A stretch of DNA of 50,838 nucleotides from Flavobacteriales bacterium (GTDB lineage: Bacteria; Bacteroidota; Bacteroidia; Flavobacteriales_G; Salibacteraceae). A model generated the notes under the pieces. That model did no database searches and was not told the DNA's origin. It saw nothing but the letters and a program-made list of their open reading frames with translations. The position numbers and the translations under genes are program-made. Shown piece by piece: positions 15,412-23,848 of this stretch; position 1 is the first letter of the stretch, and each line of letters begins with the position of its first letter. The DNA is taken from contig DNTB01000052.1 in NCBI GenBank assembly GCA_003499525.1, positions 1-50,838 of the forward strand, in the 5' to 3' direction.

Positions 15412-16125
15412 ATGCTACAGAGAAAATTTGATGAAGTCGTCAAAAAAGAGTTTCCAAATGCTAAGGATGCCAAGGACACGTCTATTCACTATTTGGGAAG
15501 GATGCAAATAGAGCACAAGTTGGATATTTCGAAAATTCTAATGGCCACATCGGTTTGTTCTGACGATATTAATGTCCCGTCCACTACATTTTTCAATGTA
15601 CTGTTCGGCCCTTTTATAATGGGTGGCCTCGGAGGTTTACCTTTTGCCGGTCAAACCGGGATGACTGCATTTGCTCATCACATTCCTGATGAAGGAAGCG
15701 CTTTCATCTTTTATGGTCCGCACATTGGAGTTACATTAGACGGTGATCTGGGTAAAATGTACCGCCCCAGACAGGAAGCTACAGGAAACTCATGTGGCGC
15801 GCTTATGTTGGCCTTAAGTAGGTTTGAGGATGGAAGCTACGAGCCAGTATTAAATGAGGATGACTACCAACAAATGAAACTAGAGGAAAGCCTATTGCCA
15901 TACCGGCAAGAAATACTCAGCAGTGATAACCCTCAAAAAGCCATTACTGAAGCAACTTATGAAATCATCGATAAAAAAGTTCATGAACACGTGAAAACGT
16001 GCAAGGATGAATTTCACGTAGACAAAGTGACCCTTCTCGGAGGCATTATTATCAATACGGACTATGGTCTTGACGATTATTTCGATGCCAGGAATTTCGA
16101 GGTTATTGATTTAAAAGCACTGTAA
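15412..16125 (+). CDS. LCIB/C-type beta-carbonic anhydrase-like protein
   Basis: A 237-residue soluble protein of the limiting-CO2-inducible B/C family, first known from the algal CO2-concentrating mechanism, with structures resembling beta-carbonic anhydrases. The family blocks are obvious: 'SVCSDDIN' (47-54), 'GGLGGLPFAGQTGMTAFAHH' (71-90), 'FIFYGPHIGV' (98-107) and 'GNSCGALM' (125-132). By spacing to algal members the zinc ligands should be Cys49, His104 and Cys128, with Asp51 as a catalytic residue. It has no transit or signal peptide, so it is cytoplasmic. Likely role is CO2/bicarbonate interconversion, but family members differ in activity, so enzymatic function is not assured. It follows two membrane proteins and precedes a GMC oxidoreductase. 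Confidence 0.88.
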   Translation: MLQRKFDEVVKKEFPNAKDAKDTSIHYLGRMQIEHKLDISKILMATSVCSDDINVPSTTFFNVLFGPFIMGGLGGLPFAGQTGMTAFAHHIPDEGSAFIFYGPHIGVTLDGDLGKMYRPRQEATGNSCGALMLALSRFEDGSYEPVLNEDDYQQMKLEESLLPYRQEILSSDNPQKAITEATYEIIDKKVHEHVKTCKDEFHVDKVTLLGGIIINTDYGLDDYFDARNFEVIDLKAL

Positions 16126-16201
16126 AAGTTCACGTTAATCTCGTCTTCGATAAAATTCAATAAACACTATTTATCAGAGATCATATTATTACAAATAGTC
16201 T

Positions 16202-17782
16202 GTGAAGGCATCCTATGATTACATCATAATTGGAAGTGGGTTTGGCGGTTCTGTAAGTGCATTGCGTCTGGCGCAAAAGGGTTATAGCGTTTTAGTCATT
16301 GAAAAGGGGAAATGGTTTAATCCTGAAGATTTTCCCAAAACGAACTGGAATCTAAAGAAATGGCTATGGGAGCCTAGAGCCCGACTTTTTGGTTTTTTCA
16401 AAATGACCTACCTAAACCATGTCACTATTCTTTCCGGTGTTGGTGTTGGAGGCGGTTCCCTGACCTATGCAAATACTTTGCCCGTACCTAAAAAGGAATT
16501 CTTTAACTCGGGCAGTTGGGCAAGCCTCTACGATTGGGAAGAAGCCTTAAAACCGCACTATCAGGAGGCTTATCGCATGCTCGGTGCCGAAGTGAACCCC
16601 TATCTCGGACCTGCAGATGAGGCTATAAAAGATATTGCAAAAGACTTAGGAAGAGAGCAGAATTTCAGTCCTACAAAAGTAGCCGTACACTTTGGCGATC
16701 CCGGAAAAGACGTTGGCGATCCATATTTTAATGGTCAAGGACCGGACCGTAAAGGTTGTACACATTGTGGAGCCTGTATGACAGGTTGCCGCTTCAACGC
16801 TAAGAATACTTTGGATAAGAACTATCTATATTTTGCCCAAAAACTGGGTGTTGAAATCCTTGCGGAAAGAGAAGTTTATGACGTTGTGCCGCTGGATAGA
16901 GGTACAGGTTCTACAGGATATGAAGTCTCCTTCAAATGCAGTACCAGAAGAGGAAAGAAAGAAAGTTTGATAGCTGGAGGAGTAATTTTTGCTGGCGGAG
17001 TGTTAGGAACCGTCCCATTGCTGTTGAAACTAAAAGCAAAAGGCTCTTTACCCAATCTGTCGGATATGGTGGGCCGCAATATCAGAACGAATAACGAATC
17101 GTTGCTCGTTGTTACCTCAACAGAACGAAATGAAAAGGATTACACCAAAGGAGTAGCCATTGGCTCGATACTCGATGTAGATGAAAACAGTCACCTCGAG
17201 CCTGTGAAATACGGACAGGGGTCCAGTTTCTTCCGATTTCTGTCCATGCCATTCGTACATCACAAATGGTTAGTATTTCGATTATTAGGTGTTGTTGGTA
17301 TAGCTTTAACCAAGCCTGTCCGACTTTTCAAGACGATTTTTAACCCCCGATATAGCGAATCGACGGTAATCATGTTGTTTATGCAAACACTCGATAGCAC
17401 TCTGCAGCTAAAACGGGGTTCAATTACCCAACTCAAAACTGCACCTGAATCCGGCTCTCGTCCGAGTGGCTTGATACCCGAGGCATCTAACCTCGCAAAA
17501 GCGCTGGGCAACAAAATTAAGGCCATTCCATACGCGAATATTGCTGATGTTCTTTTGGGCACTCCTACTACAGCTCATGTTCTGGGAGGAGCTGTTATGG
17601 GTAAGAATGAAACAGAAGGCGTAATAGACAAAGAAAACCGGGTATTTGGATATGAAAACATAATGATTTGTGATGGAGCCATGATTTCTGCTAACCCCGG
17701 AGTAAACCCGTCATTGAGCATCACAGCCATTAGCGAACTGGCGATGTCAAGGATTCCTGATAAGGAATCAGTGTTGGACTAA
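16202..17782 (+). CDS. GMC-family oxidoreductase with four-cysteine cluster
   Basis: A 526-residue FAD-dependent oxidoreductase of the glucose-methanol-choline family, cholesterol-oxidase branch, starting at GTG 16202. The dinucleotide-binding motif 'GSGFGGS' is at residues 11-17, 'LSGVGVGGGSLTYAN' at 78-92 is the FAD-contact segment, and the C-terminal 'TAHVLGGAVMG' and 'DGAMISANPGVNPSLSITAI' carry the conserved active-site His and Asn. A ferredoxin-like CxxCxxCxxxC (Cys186, 189, 192, 196) sits in the middle and could bind an iron-sulfur cluster. Such clusters occur in a subset of bacterial GMC enzymes. Substrate is probably a sterol-like or other hydrophobic alcohol, which is inference. An open reading stretch continues in the same frame after the stop. 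Confidence 0.9.
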   Translation: MKASYDYIIIGSGFGGSVSALRLAQKGYSVLVIEKGKWFNPEDFPKTNWNLKKWLWEPRARLFGFFKMTYLNHVTILSGVGVGGGSLTYANTLPVPKKEFFNSGSWASLYDWEEALKPHYQEAYRMLGAEVNPYLGPADEAIKDIAKDLGREQNFSPTKVAVHFGDPGKDVGDPYFNGQGPDRKGCTHCGACMTGCRFNAKNTLDKNYLYFAQKLGVEILAEREVYDVVPLDRGTGSTGYEVSFKCSTRRGKKESLIAGGVIFAGGVLGTVPLLLKLKAKGSLPNLSDMVGRNIRTNNESLLVVTSTERNEKDYTKGVAIGSILDVDENSHLEPVKYGQGSSFFRFLSMPFVHHKWLVFRLLGVVGIALTKPVRLFKTIFNPRYSESTVIMLFMQTLDSTLQLKRGSITQLKTAPESGSRPSGLIPEASNLAKALGNKIKAIPYANIADVLLGTPTTAHVLGGAVMGKNETEGVIDKENRVFGYENIMICDGAMISANPGVNPSLSITAISELAMSRIPDKESVLD

Positions 17783-17932
17783 TACGATCTGGTAACACAA
17801 AATCCAGAATTATGGACAGAGCTTTCAGAAAAATATCGCGTTTATAGCCGACTTCAAATTGATTTTATGACGGGTCATGCAAAGCGATTTGCGAACAAGA
17901 AACATCGCAAGGCCCAATATTTAACTTCATGA
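17783..17932 (+). other. In-frame open stretch after the GMC stop codon
   Basis: After TAA at 17780-17782 the same frame stays open for 49 codons to TGA at 17930. The translation is charged and protein-like ('NPELWTELSEKYRVYSRLQI' and 'MTGHAKRFANKKHRK'). An internal ATG at 17867 could start a 21-residue basic peptide. This may be the remnant of a longer C-terminus, a decayed neighbouring gene, or chance. Confidence 0.3.
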
Positions 17933-17954
17933 ACCGGGTAGCTTGCTACATGAT

Positions 17955-19268
17955 TCATTCATTTAGAAGATACTCTGCAACTGCCTGAAAACCAGGTAAA
18001 ATCGTTGGGTCGATTTTGGCATTTTTGGCTTCAGGATGTGAAGCAAATCTCACGATGACCATTTCTGCTTTTGGATCGATATAAACAGTCTGCCCGTGGA
18101 CACCACGTGCCGCAAATGCTCCATGATCATTGTGCAGTATCCACCACATATTTCGATAACTCCAACCTGGTAGCAATTCACCGAACGTTGATTTACGAAA
18201 AGTATCTTGACTCCCACCATTCATAATATCTTCTACCAATACTTCCGGTACTATTTGTTGTTTATTAAATTTTCCCTTGTTGCGAATCATTTCCCCAAAC
18301 ATGGCCATATCGCGCATATTTGCATTGAACCCGCCGCCAGCAAAAGCAATACCTGCGCCATCCACTTGGTAATATCCGTCAAAATGAGTCCCCAGAGGAA
18401 CCCATATTTTTTCAGATAATAACTGCGGAATACTCTTTCCTGTTACTCTTGAAATAATCCAGCCCATTGCATCCGTGTTGATCGTTTTGTAACCAAATGC
18501 GGCTCCATGCTCACCGTTTTTCTGAACCGTTACCAGGTAGTCGTAATAATTTGTTGGGCCTGTGTAAGAACTTGGCTTTGGGAAAGGGTTTCCAGCTGCT
18601 GCAAAAGACCATATCTCTGCATTTGAATCAGCATAATCCTCGCTATATTTTAAGGCCGTGGTCATATCCAGGATTTCTCGAATTGTTGCATCTCCAAACG
18701 CTGAATTTTTCAATTCGGGAACATAATCTGACCCCATTTTATTTTCATCTAATATCCCTTCTTCAACAAGCAAAGCACCCAATGTCCCGGTAAACGTTTT
18801 ACTTACCGACATGGCGGCATGAATGCCATCCGGTTTCAATTCGCCAAAGTATTTTTCATAGACAATTTTGCCTTTATGCAGAATGAGAATGCCATCCGTA
18901 TAGTTTTCAGTTAGAGAAGTTTCCCAGGTCATGCGTTGGTCACTGTTAAGTGGAATAAAAGTAACAGAGTCAATACCACTATCTAGCTTCACTTTAAACC
19001 TATATCTGTTTTTTGGGGCTGCTTTTACATTCGCTGTAGGCATAAACTGGCGCATGTGGCACACGCTGTATCTCAATGCTGGAAAACTAAAAAAGCTACC
19101 ATCTGCTGCAGAAATAATTTTTTCTTCAGGTGGAGGAAACCCTTGCATCCATCCCATCCTTTGAGGGTCAGATTCATCTGCATTTAATCGATGCTGCGCG
19201 CAGATTTCAGTTAAACTCAAGCTTAAAATAATAGATAATTGAATGGTGAGCTGAGATCTTTTCATCAT
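17955..19268 (-). CDS. Secreted serine hydrolase, NylB/class C beta-lactamase fold
   Basis: Start taken at the ATG pair at 19268/19265 because it leads straight into a signal peptide ('MMKRSQLTIQLSIILSLSLT' ending 'EICAQ'); the longer frame begins at a TTG. The ~437-residue product is a class C beta-lactamase-fold hydrolase closest in style to 6-aminohexanoate-dimer hydrolase-type enzymes: 'HAAMSVSKTFTGTLG' gives the SxxK pair (Ser154, Lys157 from this start), 'YKTINTDAMGWIISRVTGK' the second motif region, and 'GVHGQTVYIDPKAEMVIVRF' the C-terminal strand. It has no T9SS tail, so it is expected in the periplasm. Substrate unknown. It is convergent with the GMC gene. Confidence 0.88.
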   Translation of the reverse strand: MMKRSQLTIQLSIILSLSLTEICAQHRLNADESDPQRMGWMQGFPPPEEKIISAADGSFFSFPALRYSVCHMRQFMPTANVKAAPKNRYRFKVKLDSGIDSVTFIPLNSDQRMTWETSLTENYTDGILILHKGKIVYEKYFGELKPDGIHAAMSVSKTFTGTLGALLVEEGILDENKMGSDYVPELKNSAFGDATIREILDMTTALKYSEDYADSNAEIWSFAAAGNPFPKPSSYTGPTNYYDYLVTVQKNGEHGAAFGYKTINTDAMGWIISRVTGKSIPQLLSEKIWVPLGTHFDGYYQVDGAGIAFAGGGFNANMRDMAMFGEMIRNKGKFNKQQIVPEVLVEDIMNGGSQDTFRKSTFGELLPGWSYRNMWWILHNDHGAFAARGVHGQTVYIDPKAEMVIVRFASHPEAKNAKIDPTILPGFQAVAEYLLNE

Positions 19269-19529
19269 TTTATTATAATCATGTTCAACCAATATTTTTC
19301 AGAATATCTTCAATCATGCACCTCTGATGAGTTTTCAGGATGGTGGCACTATTTCCAGGTTTTGAGTTCAATTCATAGAAATAATGAATATTTAATCCCA
19401 TACTAATGGTACTTCAGAGTAACTATAAAAGCATGTATATCCAAACTGATATTCATTTGTAGTCACTTTCGTTTGCATCGAACGTTCTTCTTTGATGAGA
19501 ATTCAGTTCTTTGATAAGTACCATGATTG

Positions 19530-21047
19530 CTATTCATTCTTCAACTTTAACATAAAACTTTGAGCTACTTTCAATGCTCTTAGTTCATTCTTTTTCTTAA
19601 AGGAGTGTCCTTCCATACGAATGAGGATGTTTTTCAATACTTTAATGGCCGTTATGATACTTTTTCCTTTGTTCAACATAACACATTCGGCCTGAGCAGA
19701 TAATGCCGCATCACTGATTTCCGCTCGGGTGGGAATACCTGTTTTGGCCAAATTCTCCAACACTTGAGTAGCCCATATTACAGGAACATGGGCAGCTTCG
19801 CAGATCCAGAGAATTTCGTTTTGTACTTCAGAAATTCGCTCAAAACCAATTTCTACCGCTAAATCGCCGCGGGCGATCATCACCCCGATTTTATTTTGTT
19901 TCATTCCTTTAAGCAAAATCTCAGGAAGGTTTTCAAATGCTTCCTGGTTTTCTATTTTAAAAACAACACCCAAATGTGCTGCATTGTATTTTTCCAGTTC
20001 AGTATATAGTTTTTGAACATCATTTTCTGATCGTACAAAGGAATAACCAATGATATCGGCGTTTTGACATGCAAATGGTAAATCACTCATATCCTTTTCC
20101 GTTAGTGCAGGTAAGTTCAGTCTTGTTTGCGGAAGGTTAATTCCTTTATGTGATCCAATTTTGGGTTTGTAACATTCTGTTATTTTTAGTTTGAGTGAAT
20201 TTTCATTTTTATCGATAACAACAGACTTTATCATGCCATCATCGAACAGAACCGTTTCCCCGATTCTAGAATCATCAATGACCTCTTCCAGCAGCACCTG
20301 TATCGTTTTTTTATTGTTCTTTCTTTTATTACTGGATTCCGACACTTGAAAGGCTTCTGGTTCTTTTGCGAGTAGAATATGTTCACCTACCCTGACATGA
20401 ATACTATTCTTGATTTTACCCTTTTTACTTCGGATTTTAATTTCAGAGGTCCTGATTTTTGGACCGGACAAATCCATATAGATTTTAATTCTTTGTCCTG
20501 TTTCCTTCTCTACCGCTCTGATATTGGACACCATTTTCTCCCAAATTCCCAAATGTCCGTGACTGAGATTTATCCTAGCAATTTCCATCCCGCTTTGAGC
20601 CATTTTGTAAATCAGATCCTGGTCGTCGGCTGCTTCCTCAGGCAACGTCACCATAATTTCGGTAAAGTGGTCTTTTTTTATGTCATTGAATAAATTGCTG
20701 GCATGTTCCCGAATTAGCTCCTGACTGCGGGTATATCCTATTATTTCAACATCCGTATCTATAACAAAAGGATTGTTTTGAATAAGGTGTAAGTTTCGAA
20801 CTACATTGTATACATTACTAAATACATATCCTTCAGCGGATCTCAGAGATGAAACTCCCAAATCCGATAAAGCTCCATGATATGATCTCAGGTCTTTACT
20901 TCTAAGTATTAAATATCTGAGTAGATTTTTCGCACTTGACTTATAGTCCGGGTGAACCTCATTGACCTTTTCATCAATAAATGGTTCACTATCAATTATT
21001 TCTAAAAGAATTTGAGACAATTCATTTTGCAGCTTATTGATATCCAT
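19530..21047 (-). CDS. Pyruvate kinase homologue with extra N-domain and no C-domain
   Basis: A 505-residue protein whose residues ~125-475 are the pyruvate kinase catalytic barrel. Retained landmarks are 'ARINLSHG' (Arg158), 'MDLSGPKIRT' (191-200), 'FKIEN' (Lys364, Glu366), 'MIARGDLAVE' (Asp395) and 'IWATQVLENL' (Thr427), so the phosphoenolpyruvate and metal-binding residues look intact. Two differences stand out. A ~125-residue helical N-terminal domain precedes the barrel, and the usual ~130-residue C-terminal allosteric domain is absent. The 'VMLSGETAKG' loop of standard enzymes is shortened to 'VMLNKGKSI'. It may be an unregulated or differently regulated pyruvate kinase or act on a related enolpyruvate substrate. 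It stands alone, at the end of a minus-strand gene block. Confidence 0.88.
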   Translation of the reverse strand: MDINKLQNELSQILLEIIDSEPFIDEKVNEVHPDYKSSAKNLLRYLILRSKDLRSYHGALSDLGVSSLRSAEGYVFSNVYNVVRNLHLIQNNPFVIDTDVEIIGYTRSQELIREHASNLFNDIKKDHFTEIMVTLPEEAADDQDLIYKMAQSGMEIARINLSHGHLGIWEKMVSNIRAVEKETGQRIKIYMDLSGPKIRTSEIKIRSKKGKIKNSIHVRVGEHILLAKEPEAFQVSESSNKRKNNKKTIQVLLEEVIDDSRIGETVLFDDGMIKSVVIDKNENSLKLKITECYKPKIGSHKGINLPQTRLNLPALTEKDMSDLPFACQNADIIGYSFVRSENDVQKLYTELEKYNAAHLGVVFKIENQEAFENLPEILLKGMKQNKIGVMIARGDLAVEIGFERISEVQNEILWICEAAHVPVIWATQVLENLAKTGIPTRAEISDAALSAQAECVMLNKGKSIITAIKVLKNILIRMEGHSFKKKNELRALKVAQSFMLKLKNE

Positions 21048-21324
21048 CTAAATCTGAGAGTTTGCGTTATTCAATCATTGTCATTGTGCTGTGCAAATTA
21101 ATCTTCGGAATATTGCGTTCACACAATTGTACATAAGACCATACCACCCTGATCTGCAAAAGCTTATTCTTATATGGTCAACTGCTCTGTGTCTTATCGT
21201 ACTCATTTTCAAATTTATCCAGCAATTTACTCCTGTTCTCCAAAATTTGATCATGAAGCTTCACCGGGAAATGGAACTACTTTATAAAACATGGTAAAAC
21301 GCCGTCATTCCCGAAGCTACGAAA

Positions 21325-21717
21325 TCAATCGCCGAGATTGGTAAAGAGAAACTGTGTAAAATCAATGATTCCCACATATTCACCGTTCTCCTCGACAGGT
21401 GCCACTCTAACGTCGTAATTGTACATCAGTCTTGGTACGTACTTGACGTTCAAATGAGCTGAAATAGAAAAAACCGGCTTGGTCATAATCTCGTAAACAC
21501 TCACTTCTTCGAGCGTTCGGTCTTGAATAATTACCCCTTTAATAATGTCGTGTACCGTAATAATTCCGTTTGCATCGGCATTGTTTCTTTTCTTAATAAT
21601 CAGTACTTGAACATTGTTCTTTTTCATCGATAGAACAGCGTCCTTTACACTTGCAAGTCCATCGATGTAAAATAGCTTATTCGAGGCAATATCCTTTGCT
21701 TTTTTAAAGGTTTCCAT
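21325..21717 (-). CDS. CBS-domain pair protein
   Basis: A 130-residue protein consisting of two CBS motifs and nothing else: 'LFYIDGLASVKDAVLSMKKN' with 'GIITVHDII' and 'MTKPVFSISAHLNVKYVPRL' with 'YVGIIDFTQFL'. CBS pairs bind adenine nucleotides and sense energy state. The gene ends a four-gene run behind a PII-like gene (11 bases upstream) and two DUF1538 membrane protein genes, so it probably regulates that membrane complex. The nucleotide it binds cannot be told from sequence alone. Confidence 0.88.
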   Translation of the reverse strand: METFKKAKDIASNKLFYIDGLASVKDAVLSMKKNNVQVLIIKKRNNADANGIITVHDIIKGVIIQDRTLEEVSVYEIMTKPVFSISAHLNVKYVPRLMYNYDVRVAPVEENGEYVGIIDFTQFLFTNLGD

Positions 21718-21728
21718 AGGGTCGGTAA

Positions 21729-22073
21729 TTATAATTGTTCTGTTTTTAGATTTTCTCTGATCTTTTTTATTTGTTTCGACAATCCTGCAACACGGTCAAT
21801 TTTTAGGGAAATAAGAATTCCATTTCCAGGTTTTTCTAAATCTACCTTCTCAGATACGGATTTAATGATTTTTTTGGTATGGTGTTCTTCTACTACAAAA
21901 AGGATAATATCAGTTTTATCCTGAATTGACAGACCTAAAAAATTCGCAGGCTCAATTCCAGTGCCCTTTCCCAGTATAATTACATCGCCTGTAGCACCAA
22001 ACTTTTTGGCTGTTTTAATGACCCTTTGGGTGTGTGTTGGGTCAACAAATCCTATGAGTAAATCAAACTTCAT
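21729..22073 (-). CDS. PII-like signalling protein
   Basis: A 114-residue ferredoxin-fold protein resembling the PII (GlnB/GlnK) superfamily. The pattern 'KFDLLIGFVDPTHTQRVIKT', 'GATGDVIILGKGTG' (T-loop region) and 'ILFVVEEHHTKKIIKSVSEK' matches a PII-like plan (beta-alpha-beta, T-loop, beta-alpha-beta), although the canonical uridylylated Tyr is not visible. Such proteins bind nucleotides and clamp membrane transporters. Its ATG overlaps the stop of the DUF1538 gene upstream (ATGA type overlap at 22070-22073), which argues for direct partnership with that membrane protein, as GlnK partners AmtB. Confidence 0.82.
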   Translation of the reverse strand: MKFDLLIGFVDPTHTQRVIKTAKKFGATGDVIILGKGTGIEPANFLGLSIQDKTDIILFVVEEHHTKKIIKSVSEKVDLEKPGNGILISLKIDRVAGLSKQIKKIRENLKTEQL

Positions 22074-22846
22074 ATTTTTAGTTTTTTGTAATTATTAATA
22101 TATTTTATTACGTCATTTATTTGTGCATATCCCAAAACTGTTATCATCGGAAAAACGCTGGCAAACGCGATCAAACCAAAGCCATCCAATGCTGGATTTC
22201 TCCCTGGCACAACAGATGCAAGGCCCAACCCCAGGGCGGCAACTATGGGGACTGTAACTGTGGAAGTAGTGACTCCGCCTGAATCATACGCCAGAGCTAC
22301 AATATCCTTTTTTACAAAAAGAGTTTGAATAACAACTACGATGTAGCCGATCATAATATACGTTACCAAAGAATCACCCACTACAATTCGATAAGTACCC
22401 ACGACCAGAGCCATCCCTACACCGAGGGCAACTACCAAGCGAAGGTATAAGGTTCCTATGGTTCCTCCGGATACTTGATTGGCCTTTACGGCAACCGCAT
22501 AAAGTGACGGTTCTGCTATGGTTGTTGAAAACCCTATGAGCGCAGCAAAAATGTAGACCCAATAATAGGCCTGCCAATCAGTTAATGCCCCGTCGTAATG
22601 TCTCAAAACAAAGTCGGGATTCGAAAGCTGTTTAGCCATTAGCTTCCCTAACGGAAATAGTGCCCTTTCCAATCCTATGAGGAAAAAAGTAAGTCCAATA
22701 ACCACAAAAACAGCTCCGAGGATGACTTTACGCAAGTTTGGAATAGATCTTTTAATGACGATGACCTGGAACACGACTATAAGCGCTACAATTGGGGCGA
22801 CATCGCGAAGGGTACTTAGAAAAGTTATTAAAAGATCATTGAGCAT
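22070..22846 (-). CDS. DUF1538 membrane protein, second paralogue
   Basis: A 258-residue integral membrane protein of the DUF1538 family with about six to seven hydrophobic helices. The signature segments are 'IGFSTTIAEPSLYAVAVKA' and 'ALAYDSGGVTTSTVTVPIVA', both shared with the adjacent paralogue. The 'YDSGGVTTST' stretch, polar and Gly-rich in the membrane, is a good candidate for a substrate or ion pathway. It lies 9 bases after the upstream paralogue and overlaps the PII-like gene by 4 bases. The family is called a putative transporter; no substrate is established to my knowledge. Confidence 0.87.
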   Translation of the reverse strand: MLNDLLITFLSTLRDVAPIVALIVVFQVIVIKRSIPNLRKVILGAVFVVIGLTFFLIGLERALFPLGKLMAKQLSNPDFVLRHYDGALTDWQAYYWVYIFAALIGFSTTIAEPSLYAVAVKANQVSGGTIGTLYLRLVVALGVGMALVVGTYRIVVGDSLVTYIMIGYIVVVIQTLFVKKDIVALAYDSGGVTTSTVTVPIVAALGLGLASVVPGRNPALDGFGLIAFASVFPMITVLGYAQINDVIKYINNYKKLKI

Positions 22847-22855
22847 GTATAATGT

Positions 22856-23590
22856 TTAAAAGATGAACATTCCATAACCCATTACAAACATCATTGGCAA
22901 TAACGAAGCAAAAGCGATGAGTCCAAAGCCATCAGTTAGAGGACTGCGCCCCTCAATTATAGTTGCCAAACCCACTCCCAGGGCGGTAACCAGAGGTACA
23001 GTGATGGTCGATGTTGTTACACCGCCTGCATCATAGGCAATTCCAATTATTTCTTCCGGGGCAAACAGTGTCATGACTATGACGATGATGTATCCGCCTA
23101 TGATGAGATAAAAAACAGGCCATCCTTTCAAAATTCTCCAAATCCCAATAAGAATCGCCAATCCTACTGAAACTGCTACTGATAGCCGAAGGCCGAGTGC
23201 ATAACTTGTTTCAATCTCCGGTTTTATTAAATCTGATTGTACTGCAATTTCCGCGGCTTCCTTTGCAATGGCAATCAAGGCCGGTTCTGCGATGGTAGTA
23301 GAAAATCCAAGCAAGAAAGCAAATGACAGAAGCCAGAATAAGCTCCCCTTTTTTGCCAGGGTGTACGACAGGTTCTCTCCAATTGGAAACAGCCCAATTT
23401 CCAACCCCTCAATAAATAGCATTAAGCCTACAACTACAAATAAAAAACCTACAAGAATATCCTTCAGGTTTGGGAAAGGTTGTTGTAATACTACGATTTG
23501 GAAGAACGATACTACCAGGACAATGGGTAAGAGATCCAAAAAGGCCAACTTTAACTTGCGAATAACATTGGTTGCAATCTTTTGAATCAT
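22856..23590 (-). CDS. DUF1538 membrane protein, first paralogue
   Basis: A 244-residue membrane protein, the first gene of the DUF1538-DUF1538-PII-CBS operon. It carries the same two signatures as its neighbour ('LGFSTTIAEPALIAIAKEA' and 'IGIAYDAGGVTTSTITVPLV') and the same order of helices, so the two genes arose by duplication and their products probably form a heterodimer. In other bacteria, both halves can occur as one long protein. The N-terminal 'IVLQQPFPNLKDILVGFLFV' and the 'LFIEGLEIGLFPIGE' segments match the family. The start ATG at 23590 is supported by the following short basic N-terminus. Confidence 0.87.
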   Translation of the reverse strand: MIQKIATNVIRKLKLAFLDLLPIVLVVSFFQIVVLQQPFPNLKDILVGFLFVVVGLMLFIEGLEIGLFPIGENLSYTLAKKGSLFWLLSFAFLLGFSTTIAEPALIAIAKEAAEIAVQSDLIKPEIETSYALGLRLSVAVSVGLAILIGIWRILKGWPVFYLIIGGYIIVIVMTLFAPEEIIGIAYDAGGVTTSTITVPLVTALGVGLATIIEGRSPLTDGFGLIAFASLLPMMFVMGYGMFIF

Positions 23591-23848
23591 GCCTTACTGG
23601 TCTATATTACTTGAGCCATCAAATTTTTATTAAAGAATTGATTGTATTTCAACATAATCAAATCTTATGATCAAACCTAAACTAAAAACAGTGATTTGCA
23701 GCATCACTTCAAATATCTGCATTTCATCATTTCCAAGAAGACATATCCTTGTCAGAATTGGGCTATTCAGGTGGTGACCTTAAGTCTTATTTCATACCAT
23801 GTTTCTATTCAATCGAAGTTGCAAAAGGTACGATAGAAACATCCTGCA

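Noticed and set aside
21091..21297. 68-codon frame starting with GTG between the pyruvate kinase homologue and the CBS gene
   Set aside because: Non-ATG start, no family resemblance, and placed in the upstream region of another gene; likely chance, although it contains a hydrophobic stretch.
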